A DNA stretch of 64,000 bases, from NCBI RefSeq assembly GCF_020524885.1, contig NZ_JAIVKJ010000002.1, forward strand, positions 248,001-312,000, given 5' to 3'. Source of the DNA: Microbulbifer elongatus (GTDB lineage Bacteria > Pseudomonadota > Gammaproteobacteria > Pseudomonadales > Cellvibrionaceae). The stretch's first letter is position 1. Every line of letters starts with the position of its first letter. This document shows, piece after piece, positions 49,417 through 59,509 of this stretch. Both the position numbers and the translations under genes were made by a program. The notes under the pieces are model-generated. The model had not been told where the DNA came from, did not search any database, and was given only the letters and a program-made list of their open reading frames with translations.

Positions 49417-50232
49417 ATGCCAGAGTTGCCAGAAGTTGAAACCACCAAGCGCGGACTGGCCCCTCACCTGGAGGGCCGCAAGGTAAAGCTGTGCGAAATC
49501 CGCCAGCACAGCCTGCGCTGGCCAGTGGACGCGGATTTTGCCGAGAAGATCCAGGGCGCCCGGATCCAGCGCCTGGATCGCCGCGCCAAATATCTGCTGG
49601 TCGAGACCGACAAAGGCATGGCGATCTGGCACCTGGGCATGTCCGGCAGCCTGCGCATCGTCGACGGCAAACTACCCCCGCAAAAACACGACCATATCGA
49701 CTGGCTGCTGGACAGCGGCCAGCGCCTGCGTTTCCACGACCCCCGGCGCTTCGGTGCCCTGCTGTGGACCACCGAAGATATCGCCGAGCACGAACTCATC
49801 GCCCACCTGGGTCCCGAGCCACTGAGTGACGACTTCCAAAGCGACTACCTGTTCAATGCCTCCCGCGGCCGCAAAGCCCCGGTGAAAGCATTTATCATGG
49901 ATGGCCGTATCGTCGTTGGTGTTGGCAACATTTACGCAAGCGAAGCCCTGTTTATGGCTGGTATCCGCCCGACTACCCCAGCTGGCAAAATCTCTCACCC
50001 GCGCTACGAGAGGCTAGTGGAAGCCATAAAAACCGTTCTCGACAACGCGATCCGGCAAGGGGGCACCACCCTGCGCGACTTCGTGGGTGGCGACGGCAAG
50101 CCGGGCTATTTCGCCCAGCAACTCAACGCCTACGGCCGCGCCGGGCAGCCCTGCCCCCGTTGCCCCGGCACCATCCGCGAGCAAATCATCGGCCAGCGCA
50201 ATACCTTCTATTGTCCGCGGTGCCAGCGCTAA
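49417..50232 (+). CDS. mutM: Formamidopyrimidine-DNA glycosylase
   Basis: 271 residues, removes oxidised purines such as 8-oxoguanine. The catalytic N-terminal Pro is in MPELPEVETTKRGLAPHLEG; DPRRFGALLW and VGVGNIYASEALF (helix-two-turn-helix) follow; the C-terminal zinc finger has CPRC and CPRC. The start at 49417 restores the required Met-Pro-Glu N-terminus; the upstream in-frame start at 49399 would not. It follows rpmBG as in E. coli. Confidence 0.96.
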   Translation: MPELPEVETTKRGLAPHLEGRKVKLCEIRQHSLRWPVDADFAEKIQGARIQRLDRRAKYLLVETDKGMAIWHLGMSGSLRIVDGKLPPQKHDHIDWLLDSGQRLRFHDPRRFGALLWTTEDIAEHELIAHLGPEPLSDDFQSDYLFNASRGRKAPVKAFIMDGRIVVGVGNIYASEALFMAGIRPTTPAGKISHPRYERLVEAIKTVLDNAIRQGGTTLRDFVGGDGKPGYFAQQLNAYGRAGQPCPRCPGTIREQIIGQRNTFYCPRCQR

Positions 50233-50293
50233 TTGGGAATTCGTTTACCCCCACCCTAAATTTGAGTCCAAAGTTCCACTCGGGCTCGCACAA

Positions 50294-50452
50294 ATGGTCA
50301 TGATGTTGCCTTTCCTCACTGTGCTCATCTCCGCCTGGTTCAGCTGGCGCGGGCGGCGCAGTGCGGCCATGGCCTGGTGGGCCGTCACCGGTGTCATTTA
50401 CGTGGCCTGGTGCTTCTACCACATGACCTCCGCGTTAAAAATTTCCCTCTAG
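50294..50452 (+). CDS. Small membrane protein (DUF5993-like)
   Basis: 52 residues: two hydrophobic segments around a basic turn (WFSWRGRRSAAMAWW). This resembles the DUF5993 family, which is often found next to dsbB-type genes, as here (27 bases before the next gene). Function unknown. The longer in-frame ORF from 50087 overlaps mutM and is not real. Confidence 0.7.
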   Translation: MVMMLPFLTVLISAWFSWRGRRSAAMAWWAVTGVIYVAWCFYHMTSALKISL

Positions 50453-50479
50453 CCCACCTTGCCCTTGGAGAAACCTGTA

Positions 50480-51052
50480 GTGACTAAGCCCGTCACCGGC
50501 CTCGGCCGCTGGTCCGATTGCTTCAATGCCCTGGGTCTTCTGGGTGTGAGCGGTGTGCTCTGGTTCGCCTTCGCCTGGCAGATAGTCCTGAATGAGCTGC
50601 CCTGCCCCCTGTGCTTATTGCAGCGCGTCGCCTTCCTCATGATTGGGATCGGCCTGTTGCTAAATATCTGCTTCGGCAGCCGGCCGGCGCACTACGGCAT
50701 TGCGCTGATCTCGGCGCTCGCAGGGATGGTCGCCTCCACACGTCAGGTGCTGCTGCATATTGCTCCCGGCGATCCAGGGTACGGCTCACCGTTTTTGGGA
50801 TTGCACTTTTACACCTGGGCGCTGATCGCGTTTTTTTTGCTCGCCCTGTACCTGGGGGGGCTGTTGCTGATCGATGAAATGAAGCTGAAGGAAGCGGCGA
50901 ACACACCGCGCGTGATGGGCTGGCTGGGGAGGCTGGCGGGCATCAGCTTTCTGGTGATTCTGATACTGAATGTACTCTCCACGCTGGTGGAGTGCGGCTT
51001 CGGCCCCTGCCCGGACAACCCCACCAACTACTTGTGGCTGCCGGGCAAATAA
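50480..51052 (+). CDS. Disulfide bond formation protein DsbB family
   Basis: 190 residues, four transmembrane segments, quinone-dependent oxidase that recharges a periplasmic DsbA. The first redox pair is in NELPCPLCLLQR. A second cysteine pair is in VECGFGPCPDNP, after the last span rather than in the usual long loop between spans 3 and 4, so this is a shorter, atypical DsbB-like form. The GTG at 50480 has GGAG in front; the TTG-started ORF from 50459 is not needed. Confidence 0.82.
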   Translation: MTKPVTGLGRWSDCFNALGLLGVSGVLWFAFAWQIVLNELPCPLCLLQRVAFLMIGIGLLLNICFGSRPAHYGIALISALAGMVASTRQVLLHIAPGDPGYGSPFLGLHFYTWALIAFFLLALYLGGLLLIDEMKLKEAANTPRVMGWLGRLAGISFLVILILNVLSTLVECGFGPCPDNPTNYLWLPGK

Positions 51053-51073
51053 ATCCGATAGTGTGCGCCTGAC

Positions 51074-52858
51074 TTACTTGCCCTGGGCGCTGCCCTCGCG
51101 GCGGGTGTCGGCGCCGCCGAACAGCTTGCCGTCCTCCAGCGCGATGCCGTGGAGACCGCTGTTCAGTTCCTTGCGCACCACCTGGTGACCTTTGGCCTCG
51201 AGCTTTCTCAACTCAGAATCTGTGAGCGTCTCCGGCTCCACTTCCACCCGGTAACCGATTGCACCGATATTGCCTGCATGGATGGCTTCGGCGATGGGCA
51301 TGCCCTTGGCCAGGTGGTAGAGGATGGTGCGCGCCGTATAACCGATGATCCGCGAGCCGCCGGGGGAACCGACGATCAGGCGCGGGCTGCCGTCGCGGTT
51401 GAAGGCGATGGTGGGTGACATGGAAGAGCGCGGGCGTTTGCCCGGTTCAATGCGGTTGGCCACCAGTTGCTTGTCACTGTTGCGTGGCACAAAGGAAAAA
51501 TCGGTCAGCTGGTTGTTCAACAGAAACCCCTTCACCAGCAGGCGTGAGCCAAACGCGGTTTCGATACTGGTGGTCATACTCACCGCATTGCCGTACTGAT
51601 CGACAATAGAGAGGTGGCTGGTATTGGGCATCTCTGGAGAAGCCGCTTTCAGGCGCTTGCCGCTGAACTCGCCGGGGACACCGGGCCGTGCCGGTTGTGC
51701 GCGTTGCAGGTTGATGAGCTTGGCGCGCTGGGCGAGATAGTGGGGGGCTACCAGTGCCTTGGTGGGCACATCGGTGAAGTCACTATCGGCGGCATAGGTA
51801 TTGCGGTCCGCAAAGGCGAGTTCTGATGCCTCCACAAACAGGTGGGTCAGTTCGGCGCTACCGACCGGATACTGGTCCAGCGGAAAATGTTGCAGCATGC
51901 CAAGGATGGCGCCCACCGTGGTGCCGCCGGAAGATGGCATGGCTGCACCACAGACTTCATATACCAGGAATTCCGCGCATACCGGCTCGCGAACTTTGGC
52001 CTGGTAATCAGCCATGTCCTTGCGGGTCATCACGCCCGGGTTTTCAGGCTCGTTGCTCACGGCATCGACAATGGCTGCAGCGATGTCACCCTCGTAAAAG
52101 GGTTTTACACCTTGCTCTGCGAGCACTTTCAGGGTCGCCGCATAGTCCGGGTTTTTCAGGATATGGCCAACTGGCAGCGGCTCACCGTCATCGTTAAACA
52201 GGTAATCGCGGATGGCCGGGCGTGCGTCTACGCGCGGCATACGGGCGATCAACTGATGCATACGTGGAGACACTGCAAACCCTTGCTCGGCCAATTCTAT
52301 GGCGGGTTGGAACAGTTCCTTCCACGGCAGTTTGCCATCCCGCTCGTGAGCCAGTTCCAGCATCCGCATGACACCGGGAACCCCCACAGAGTAACCGCCG
52401 ATCACCGCTTCGAAAAAGCCGCGGGGCTTGCCGTCGCGGATAAAGTAATTCTCGTCTACCGCCATAGGAGCGGTTTCGCGGCCGTCGTAGAAGTAGAGAT
52501 CTTTGTCGTCGGCGCGGTAGCTCAGCATAAAGGCGCCGCCGCCGATACCGGACGACTGCGGTTCGACAAGACTGAGAACCAGTTGTGCGGCAATAGCCGC
52601 ATCGACAGCGGTGCCGCCCCTGGCGAGCATGTTTTCAGCGGCGGTGGAGGCGTGAGGGTTGGCGGTGACCGCCATGTACTTTTCTGCGGTAGCGGATTTG
52701 ATTTCCGAGCGCCCGGTGGCCACTTCCGGCTGGACTTCCTTGTGCGGTTCTTTTTGCTTGCCGGGCATGGGCGAAGCAACCGCGGTGCTCGCAGTGAGCG
52801 CGGAAGACAGCAAGGCAGAAAGGAAAAACGAGAGCGATTTTTTCACTGGGCGATCCAA
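51074..52858 (-). CDS. ggt: Gamma-glutamyltransferase
   Basis: 594-residue periplasmic proenzyme. Signal peptide KKSLSFFLSALLSSALTAS; large-subunit glutamate-site residues (GGGAFMLSYR, YDGRETAP). Self-cleavage is expected at the Thr in NTSHLSIVDQYGNAVSMT, which becomes the nucleophile of the small subunit. It splits glutathione and transfers gamma-glutamyl groups. It stands alone on the minus strand between dsbB and coaD. Confidence 0.95.
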   Translation of the reverse strand: MDRPVKKSLSFFLSALLSSALTASTAVASPMPGKQKEPHKEVQPEVATGRSEIKSATAEKYMAVTANPHASTAAENMLARGGTAVDAAIAAQLVLSLVEPQSSGIGGGAFMLSYRADDKDLYFYDGRETAPMAVDENYFIRDGKPRGFFEAVIGGYSVGVPGVMRMLELAHERDGKLPWKELFQPAIELAEQGFAVSPRMHQLIARMPRVDARPAIRDYLFNDDGEPLPVGHILKNPDYAATLKVLAEQGVKPFYEGDIAAAIVDAVSNEPENPGVMTRKDMADYQAKVREPVCAEFLVYEVCGAAMPSSGGTTVGAILGMLQHFPLDQYPVGSAELTHLFVEASELAFADRNTYAADSDFTDVPTKALVAPHYLAQRAKLINLQRAQPARPGVPGEFSGKRLKAASPEMPNTSHLSIVDQYGNAVSMTTSIETAFGSRLLVKGFLLNNQLTDFSFVPRNSDKQLVANRIEPGKRPRSSMSPTIAFNRDGSPRLIVGSPGGSRIIGYTARTILYHLAKGMPIAEAIHAGNIGAIGYRVEVEPETLTDSELRKLEAKGHQVVRKELNSGLHGIALEDGKLFGGADTRREGSAQGK

Positions 52859-52957
52859 ATAAATTCGCGGGATCGCCCGAGTGTACCAGACGGGTGGTAG
52901 GTGGACAGCAGGACAGAGTTTAGCTGTAGTAGCCGCCTGACGGCCGCCTGGCGCCGA

Positions 52958-53506
<549 letters not shown>

Positions 53507-53554
53507 TCAAAAAGTCCGCTCAAAAACCGTCAAACTCAAGGGTATACCCGGGAT

Positions 53555-54160
53555 TCAGCGGGTAAATAGCCGCATGCATACCTGTCCGGCCTGCTTTTCC
53601 TTCTCGAGTTGCCAGTCGGCGGGTGCCGCAACCTGAGTGGCACGGGGTGATTCCACATAGATGCGGGTGCTTTCGCCAATGCACCCGGCGTCCTCCAGCC
53701 CTGCCAGGGCATTTTCCCACAGGTCATTGGCAAAGGGCGGATCAACAAAGATCACGTCGTAAGGCTGTGCAGGTTGGCTTAGAAACACTTCTGCCGGGCA
53801 GTTGTGCACGCGGGCCCCTTCTGCCTGTAGCAGATCCAGCTGCTGCCGCAGGGTCTGCGCCGCGCCACCATCCAGCTCTACAAAATCCACTTCGGCGGCC
53901 CCGCGGCTCAGGGCTTCGAGACCGAGGGCGCCGGAGCCTGCGTAGAGATCCAGGCAGCGGGCACCTGGCAGGTGAAACTGCAGCCAGTTGAACAGGGTCT
54001 CGCGCAGTCGGTCGCCGGTGGGGCGCAAGCCTTCTATGGGCGCAAATGCCACTTTGCGCCCGCGCCAGCGGCCGCCAATGATGCGCAGCTGTGAGGTGGC
54101 AGCGGGTTTTTGCCGGCTGGTTTTTTGGCTGCTGGGACGGGCGCTGCGATTTCTGGGCAT
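53555..54160 (-). CDS. rsmD: 16S rRNA (guanine966-N2)-methyltransferase
   Basis: 201 residues. LRIIGGRWRGRKVAF, GDRLRETLFNWLQF, SAM motif CLDLYAGSGALGLEALSRGA and catalytic motif DVIFVDPPFAN. The start at 54160 (MPRNRSARPSSQ) leaves a basic Ser/Gln tail before the domain. Divergent from ftsY. Confidence 0.95.
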   Translation of the reverse strand: MPRNRSARPSSQKTSRQKPAATSQLRIIGGRWRGRKVAFAPIEGLRPTGDRLRETLFNWLQFHLPGARCLDLYAGSGALGLEALSRGAAEVDFVELDGGAAQTLRQQLDLLQAEGARVHNCPAEVFLSQPAQPYDVIFVDPPFANDLWENALAGLEDAGCIGESTRIYVESPRATQVAAPADWQLEKEKQAGQVCMRLFTR

Positions 54161-54337
54161 TCGGAATCCGGTTTCAGGGGCGGGTACTGCAAAAATAGTT
54201 ACTGTCAAAATATGACGGGCGTTACTGTGTGCTAAACAGTCAGCGGTGCTAAGATTAGCGCCTTTCCGCCTTCGGCCGCCAGCCGCTGCCGTAGGCCTCT
54301 TCATCTATCGTTTCTCCAGCCGAAGAATTCACATCCG

Positions 54338-55567
54338 ATGATTTTTGATTTCCTGCGCAAGAAAAAGCCCGAGGCAGAAGAGTCCACCACAGAGCGCGTG
54401 GAGAATCCCCTGGCGACGGAATCTGCCGAGCCGGAGCTGGAGATTCCGGACAACCTGCTGGCTGAGCCGAGCGAAGAGGCGGCCGAGCCCACACCAGAGC
54501 CGGTGGCTGAGCCCGAGGAAAAGCTGTCCACTGAAGAGGCCCCGGAAGCGGCGTTTGATCCGGTTGCCGAAGTCGCTGCCGAGACATCAGTGGAGCCGGA
54601 AGCTGCACCCCAGCCCGTCACCCAGGACAAGCCAAAAAAAGAGGGCTTCTTTGCTCGCATCCGACGCGGCCTGTCGCGCACCAGCAGCCAGTTTGCTGAA
54701 GGCATGGGCAACCTGTTCCTGGGTGCCAAGGAGATCGACGAAGACCTGATGGAGGAGCTGGAAACCCAGCTGCTGATGGCGGATGTGGGTGTAGATGCGA
54801 CCACCGAGATTATCGATCGCCTGACCGAGCGGGTTTCCCGCCGCGAGCTGTCCAACGGCGAGGCACTGTACAACGCGCTGCAGGAAGAGCTCGCGGGATT
54901 GCTGGACAAGGTAGAAGCGCCACTGGCCATCGACCAGACCAAGAAACCCTTTGTAATTCTGGTGGTGGGCGTCAATGGCGTGGGCAAGACCACCACCATC
55001 GGCAAGCTGGCGCACCGCTACCTGAACGAAGGCAAATCCGTGATGCTGGCGGCCGGTGATACTTTCCGCGCGGCCGCAGTAGAGCAGCTGCAGGTATGGG
55101 GTCAGCGCCACAATGTGCCAGTGGTGGCCCAGCATACGGGTGCGGATAGCGCCTCTGTCATCTTCGATGCGATACAGTCTGCACAGTCTCGTGGTGTGGA
55201 CGTGGTGATTGCGGATACTGCGGGCCGTCTGCACAACAAGGCCAACCTGATGGAGGAGCTGTCCAAGGTGCGCCGTGTAATGGGCAAACTGGACGATTCG
55301 GCGCCACATGAGGTGTTGCTGGTGCTGGATGCGGGGACCGGCCAGAACGCGCTTTCCCAGGCGGAGACGTTCCAGGATTCTGCGGGGGTTTCTGGCCTGG
55401 TACTGACCAAGCTTGACGGCACCGCCAAGGGCGGGGTTATTTTCGCGCTGGCGCAGAAGCTGGGGATTCCGGTACGCTTTATCGGAGTTGGGGAGCAGGC
55501 AGAGGACCTGCAACCGTTTGTGGCTAAAGATTTTGTGGCGGCGCTGTTTAACAGAAGCCAAGGTTGA
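54338..55567 (+). CDS. ftsY: Signal recognition particle receptor FtsY
   Basis: 409 residues. An acidic Glu/Pro/Ala-rich N-terminal region (about 1-95) is followed by the NG domain. GTPase motifs: G1 VVGVNGVGKTTT, DTAGRLHNK, TKLDGTAKGG, and the insertion-box DTFRAAAVEQLQVW. It targets ribosomes to the membrane. It starts the ftsY-ftsE-ftsX block. Hairpin element B separates ftsY and ftsE. Confidence 0.97.
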   Translation: MIFDFLRKKKPEAEESTTERVENPLATESAEPELEIPDNLLAEPSEEAAEPTPEPVAEPEEKLSTEEAPEAAFDPVAEVAAETSVEPEAAPQPVTQDKPKKEGFFARIRRGLSRTSSQFAEGMGNLFLGAKEIDEDLMEELETQLLMADVGVDATTEIIDRLTERVSRRELSNGEALYNALQEELAGLLDKVEAPLAIDQTKKPFVILVVGVNGVGKTTTIGKLAHRYLNEGKSVMLAAGDTFRAAAVEQLQVWGQRHNVPVVAQHTGADSASVIFDAIQSAQSRGVDVVIADTAGRLHNKANLMEELSKVRRVMGKLDDSAPHEVLLVLDAGTGQNALSQAETFQDSAGVSGLVLTKLDGTAKGGVIFALAQKLGIPVRFIGVGEQAEDLQPFVAKDFVAALFNRSQG

Positions 55568-55617
55568 ACTGGCAGACCTTTCAGCGGCAGATTCAATAAT
55601 CTGAACTCAGATGCGAA

Positions 55618-55750
55618 GGTGTCGATACCGGGTATAGGTTTGTGAGACCGTCTGCGGCCAGGACGGCCGCAGCCGAGCCCCCATGGATGGGTTTTCGGGG
55701 GGGCGCCTAGCTCGTGTCTCACAAACCTATACCCGGTAGCGGCGCCGCCT
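55618..55750 (+). repeat. GGA-loop long-hairpin element, copy B
   Basis: Arms 55626-55648 and 55716-55738 pair perfectly over 23 bases. Compared with copy A, a G-C pair in the arm is replaced by A-T, both sides changed together. Core: CTGCGGCC-AGGAC-GGCCGCAG, CCCATGGATGGG, GGGGGGCGCCTAGC. GGA at 55661 and 55685. It lies between ftsY and ftsE, sense to them, so the ftsY-ftsE gap is split by a stable hairpin. Confidence 0.9.
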
Positions 55751-55806
55751 CGGGACCTGAAGGTGCCGTCCCGCTCTCGAAAACTAAAAACAACAAAAAC
55801 GCGCTC

Positions 55807-56490
55807 ATGATCCAGTTTGATAACGTCAATAAACGCTACGAATCCGGCCAGGATGCGCTGGGGCGTGTCAGTCTGGAAATCGACCGTGCGGAGATGGTGT
55901 TTCTCACCGGCCACTCCGGCGCCGGCAAAAGTACCCTGCTGAAACTCCTCACCGCCATCGAGCGCCCTACCCGCGGCAGCATCATTGTCGGCGGGCAGAA
56001 CCTGAATCGGCTGCGCAACGGCCAGATCCCCTACTATCGCCGCAATCTCGGCATCGTGTTCCAGAACCACCAGCTGCTGTTTGATCGCAGTGTGTTTGAA
56101 AACGTGGCCCTACCCCTATCCGTGTCTGGCTGCAGCAAGCGCGAGGTGGGCCGGCGGGTGCGCGCGGCGTTGGACAAGGTGGGCCTGCTGCACAAAGAAA
56201 AGCAGAACCCGATCGTGCTCTCCGGTGGTGAGCAGCAGCGGGTCGGCATTGCGCGGGCGGTGGTAAACAAGCCCGCGCTGCTGGTGGCGGATGAGCCGAC
56301 CGGCAACCTGGACCCGAAGCTGTCGGAAGAGATCATGGGGCTGTTCCGGCAGTTCAATGCGGTGGGCACGACCGTGTTGATTGCCAGCCACGACCTCGAG
56401 CTGATTGCGCGGATGCGCCAGCGGGTGCTGACCCTGCAGCAGGGCCAATTGATCTACGACGGATACCCGAGCCGTGAACCAGCGTACTAA
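55807..56490 (+). CDS. ftsE: Cell division ATP-binding protein FtsE
   Basis: 227 residues, ABC ATPase of the FtsEX complex that controls peptidoglycan hydrolases at the septum. Walker A GHSGAGKSTL, signature LSGGEQQRVGIARA, Walker B LLVADEPTGNLD, switch ASHDLEL. The start MIQFDNVNKRYESG at 55807 gives the standard length; there is no clear Shine-Dalgarno upstream, only an A-rich leader. The in-frame ORF from 55714 begins inside element B. Confidence 0.96.
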   Translation: MIQFDNVNKRYESGQDALGRVSLEIDRAEMVFLTGHSGAGKSTLLKLLTAIERPTRGSIIVGGQNLNRLRNGQIPYYRRNLGIVFQNHQLLFDRSVFENVALPLSVSGCSKREVGRRVRAALDKVGLLHKEKQNPIVLSGGEQQRVGIARAVVNKPALLVADEPTGNLDPKLSEEIMGLFRQFNAVGTTVLIASHDLELIARMRQRVLTLQQGQLIYDGYPSREPAY

Positions 56491-57487
56491 ACCCTCACCC
56501 GCCAGAACCGCTTCCCCCGCCCCCGAACGCACCCGCTCAGCCGGTGCGGTGACCGCGCGAACTGGTGTGGGTGACCGCTTCAGCAGCTGGCTGGATCACC
56601 ACCGCGAGATGTGGAAGGAATCCTGGGTGCGGTTTTTTGCCTCGCCCATGTCCAGCAGCATGACCGCGCTGGTGATTGCGATTGCGCTGGCGCTGCCGGC
56701 GGCACTGCAGTTGGGGCTTACTAACTTTCAGAAGGCGGTGGCCGGCTGGGATGGGCAGCCGCAGATCTCGGTGTTTCTGCACAAGCGCGCCAAGGAGAGT
56801 GCAGTAACCTCCTTCGCCGACGATCTGCGCGGTGATCCACTGGTGGCGGAGGTGACGTACATTTCCCCCGAGCAGGCATTGGCGGAATTCCAGCAGTCAT
56901 CCGGACTTGGTGATGCACTGCTGGGGATGGACAGCAATCCGCTGCCAGCAGTATTGCTGGTGCGCCCGCGGAGTTCCGAAAGCACTTCGCTGGAGGCCCT
57001 GGCCACGCAGTTGCGCGAGAGCGCGCTGACGGACTCGGTTGTGCTGGATATGGCCTGGGTACAGCGCCTGGCGAACCTGACGGCGCTTGGGCGCCGCATG
57101 AGCCTTGGGCTGGCGTTTCTGCTGGCGCTGGGGGTGCTTTTGGTTGTGGTGAACAGCATCCGCCTGCATATCGAGAACCGCCGGGACGAGATTCTGGTGG
57201 TGAAGCTGGTGGGGGCGACGGATGCGTTTGTGCGCCGGCCGTTCCTGTACACCGGACTGGTATACGGACTGGTGGGTGGGCTGGTTGCCTGGCTGCTGGT
57301 GAGTATCGGGGTCTGGATGCTGGCGGGGCCGGTGAGCGGCCTGGCGAATCTCTACGGCAGTGGCTTCCGCCTCGACGGGCCCGGGTTTACCTATCTGGTG
57401 GGGCTGGCGGGCGGCGCCGCCCTGCTCGGCCTGACCGGCGCCTGGCTGGCGGTGGCGCGGCATATTTCGGCGATTCAGCCACGCTGA
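56474..57487 (+). CDS. ftsX: Cell division protein FtsX
   Basis: 337 residues. A long Pro/Arg/Thr-rich cytosolic N-terminus (about 1-55), four transmembrane segments (near 60, 215, 265 and 315) and a periplasmic domain (about 80-205). The signature EILVVKLVGATDAFVRRPFL is present. GTG start, overlapping the end of ftsE by 17 bases. It partners FtsE at the inner membrane. Confidence 0.95.
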   Translation: MNQRTKPSPARTASPAPERTRSAGAVTARTGVGDRFSSWLDHHREMWKESWVRFFASPMSSSMTALVIAIALALPAALQLGLTNFQKAVAGWDGQPQISVFLHKRAKESAVTSFADDLRGDPLVAEVTYISPEQALAEFQQSSGLGDALLGMDSNPLPAVLLVRPRSSESTSLEALATQLRESALTDSVVLDMAWVQRLANLTALGRRMSLGLAFLLALGVLLVVVNSIRLHIENRRDEILVVKLVGATDAFVRRPFLYTGLVYGLVGGLVAWLLVSIGVWMLAGPVSGLANLYGSGFRLDGPGFTYLVGLAGGAALLGLTGAWLAVARHISAIQPR

Positions 57488-57801
57488 CTATCCGGTCAGT
57501 CAAGATTCGTAAAGCCCCCTCCGCCGGGTGGAACTTCCCCTGTGGATAACTGCTCTAATCCAGCGAAAATCAAGGCCTGGCGCGGTTTGCCGGCCGCTCG
57601 CTGACGGGGTTCCATTTCCCGTTGCGAGTGCTACACTGTGGCCGACTTTGCGCTCCCGGTGCCGCTTAAAAACCGAACAGCTTAGGGCTGTTTGGTCCAG
57701 GGCTGAGAGTCGCAAGCCGCCGCAAACTACTGGTCCCGGTAAGAAATAGTCCGGGCAGCAAGTGCCAAGCGGGGCAACAAGAGTTACGAGGAGAATCCTG
57801 A
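57488..57801. other. Gene-free region upstream of rpoH
   Basis: 314 bases between ftsX and rpoH. It holds a DnaA-box match (57541) and a weak promoter-like pair (TTCCAT at 57610, TACACT at 57632, 16-base spacer). No ORF is supported. Confidence 0.5.
57541..57549. promoter_or_regulatory. DnaA-box match upstream of rpoH
   Basis: TGTGGATAA is the complement of the consensus DnaA box TTATCCACA. In E. coli two rpoH promoters are repressed by DnaA through such boxes. A single box could also be chance. Confidence 0.5.
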
Positions 57802-58656
<855 letters not shown>

Positions 58657-58683
58657 TAAGCCTTATCACTGACCGGATTCAAG

Positions 58684-58708
58684 AACCGCGCTATTGGCGC
58701 GGTTTTTT
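58684..58708 (+). terminator. Intrinsic terminator of rpoH
   Basis: AACCGCGC-TATTG-GCGCGGTT followed by TTTT, 27 bases after the stop. Confidence 0.92.
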
Positions 58709-58751
58709 CGTATCTGGTTCGGGGGTTTTGCTTTGAAGCCGGTCCGGTGGC

Positions 58752-58862
58752 GGGGGATCACTGGGTGCGGGTTTTCAGAACCACTGTGAACCCATCCCTG
58801 GGCGTTGCGGCGGCGACGTCCTGTCGCCGACGCTTCTGAAAACCCGCACCCAGTGCTCCCCC
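58752..58862 (-). repeat. GGA-loop long-hairpin element, copy E
   Basis: Arms 58752-58780 and 58834-58862 pair at 28 of 29 positions. Read on the minus strand: hairpin 1 TCGGCGAC-AGGAC-GTCGCCG and hairpin 2 CCCA-GGGA-TGGG. GGA triplets at 58819-58821 and 58795-58797 (24 nt). It lies between rpoH and the DUF423 gene, antisense to both. Confidence 0.9.
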
Positions 58863-58910
58863 TTCGCATTGAACTGAATTGCTTCGTAAGCCAGAACGAA
58901 AGGAATAAAG

Positions 58911-59288
58911 ATGGCTAAATTGTATTTACTGCTCGCCGCTTTTTTTGGCGGCACCGGCGTCATGCTCGGTGCATTTGGTGCCCACGGCTTGCGCAACAAG
59001 GTCGCAGAAAACCTGTTAGAAGCCTATAAAACCGGTGTGCACTATCAGATGATCCACGCCCTGGCTCTGATTGCCGTGGCTGTGCTGATTCACCAGGTTG
59101 GCGCAAAAACTTCGCTGATCGTCGCTGGTGCCCTGTTTGCGGTTGGGATCCTGTTTTTTTCCGGCAGCCTCTACGGCCTGACCTTCGGCGGCCCCAGAAT
59201 TCTCGGCCCCATCACCCCGCTGGGTGGCACCCTGCTTATTGGCGGTTGGATAGCGCTGTTTATCGCCGCACTAAATTATTCAAAGTAA
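58911..59288 (+). CDS. DUF423 membrane protein (YgdD type)
   Basis: 125 residues, about four hydrophobic segments, with the family signature MLGAFGAHGLRNKV and FSGSLYGLTFGGPRILGPITPLGG. Function unknown. It is enclosed by two hairpin elements: E just upstream (antisense) and D just downstream (sense). Confidence 0.9.
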   Translation: MAKLYLLLAAFFGGTGVMLGAFGAHGLRNKVAENLLEAYKTGVHYQMIHALALIAVAVLIHQVGAKTSLIVAGALFAVGILFFSGSLYGLTFGGPRILGPITPLGGTLLIGGWIALFIAALNYSK

Positions 59289-59330
59289 CTGTCCACGTTA
59301 AGTGGTAAGAACACAGAAACATGAATTGAA

Positions 59331-59455
59331 GGCCTAGTGCCGGGTATGGGGTTTCAGAAGCGTCGGCGACAGGGACGTCGCCGACGCAGCGTACAGGGAT
59401 GTATTGAAGGGGGGCGCCTAGCCCGGTTCTGAAACCCCATCCCCGGTGCTGGGCC
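59331..59455 (+). repeat. GGA-loop long-hairpin element, copy D
   Basis: Arms 59331-59359 and 59427-59455 pair at 26 of 29 positions. Hairpin 1 is GCGTCGGCGAC-AGGGAC-GTCGCCGACGC (59360-59387). Hairpin 2 is TACA-GGGA-TGTA in GTACAGGGATGT (59391-59402), a 12/12 match to the CsrA SELEX consensus. GGA at 59373 and 59397. The tail GGGGGGCGCCTAGCCCG is shared with copy A. It lies between the DUF423 gene and trmB, sense to both. Confidence 0.9.
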
Positions 59456-59509
59456 GCCCCACCACCAGCTACGGAGCACCCAAAAAGCTACGAAGCTCAG
59501 AGGTAAAAG

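Noticed and set aside
50087..50293. In-frame extension of the small membrane protein into mutM
   Set aside because: It overlaps mutM and reads as Ser/Pro/Ala low complexity; the membrane protein starts at 50294.
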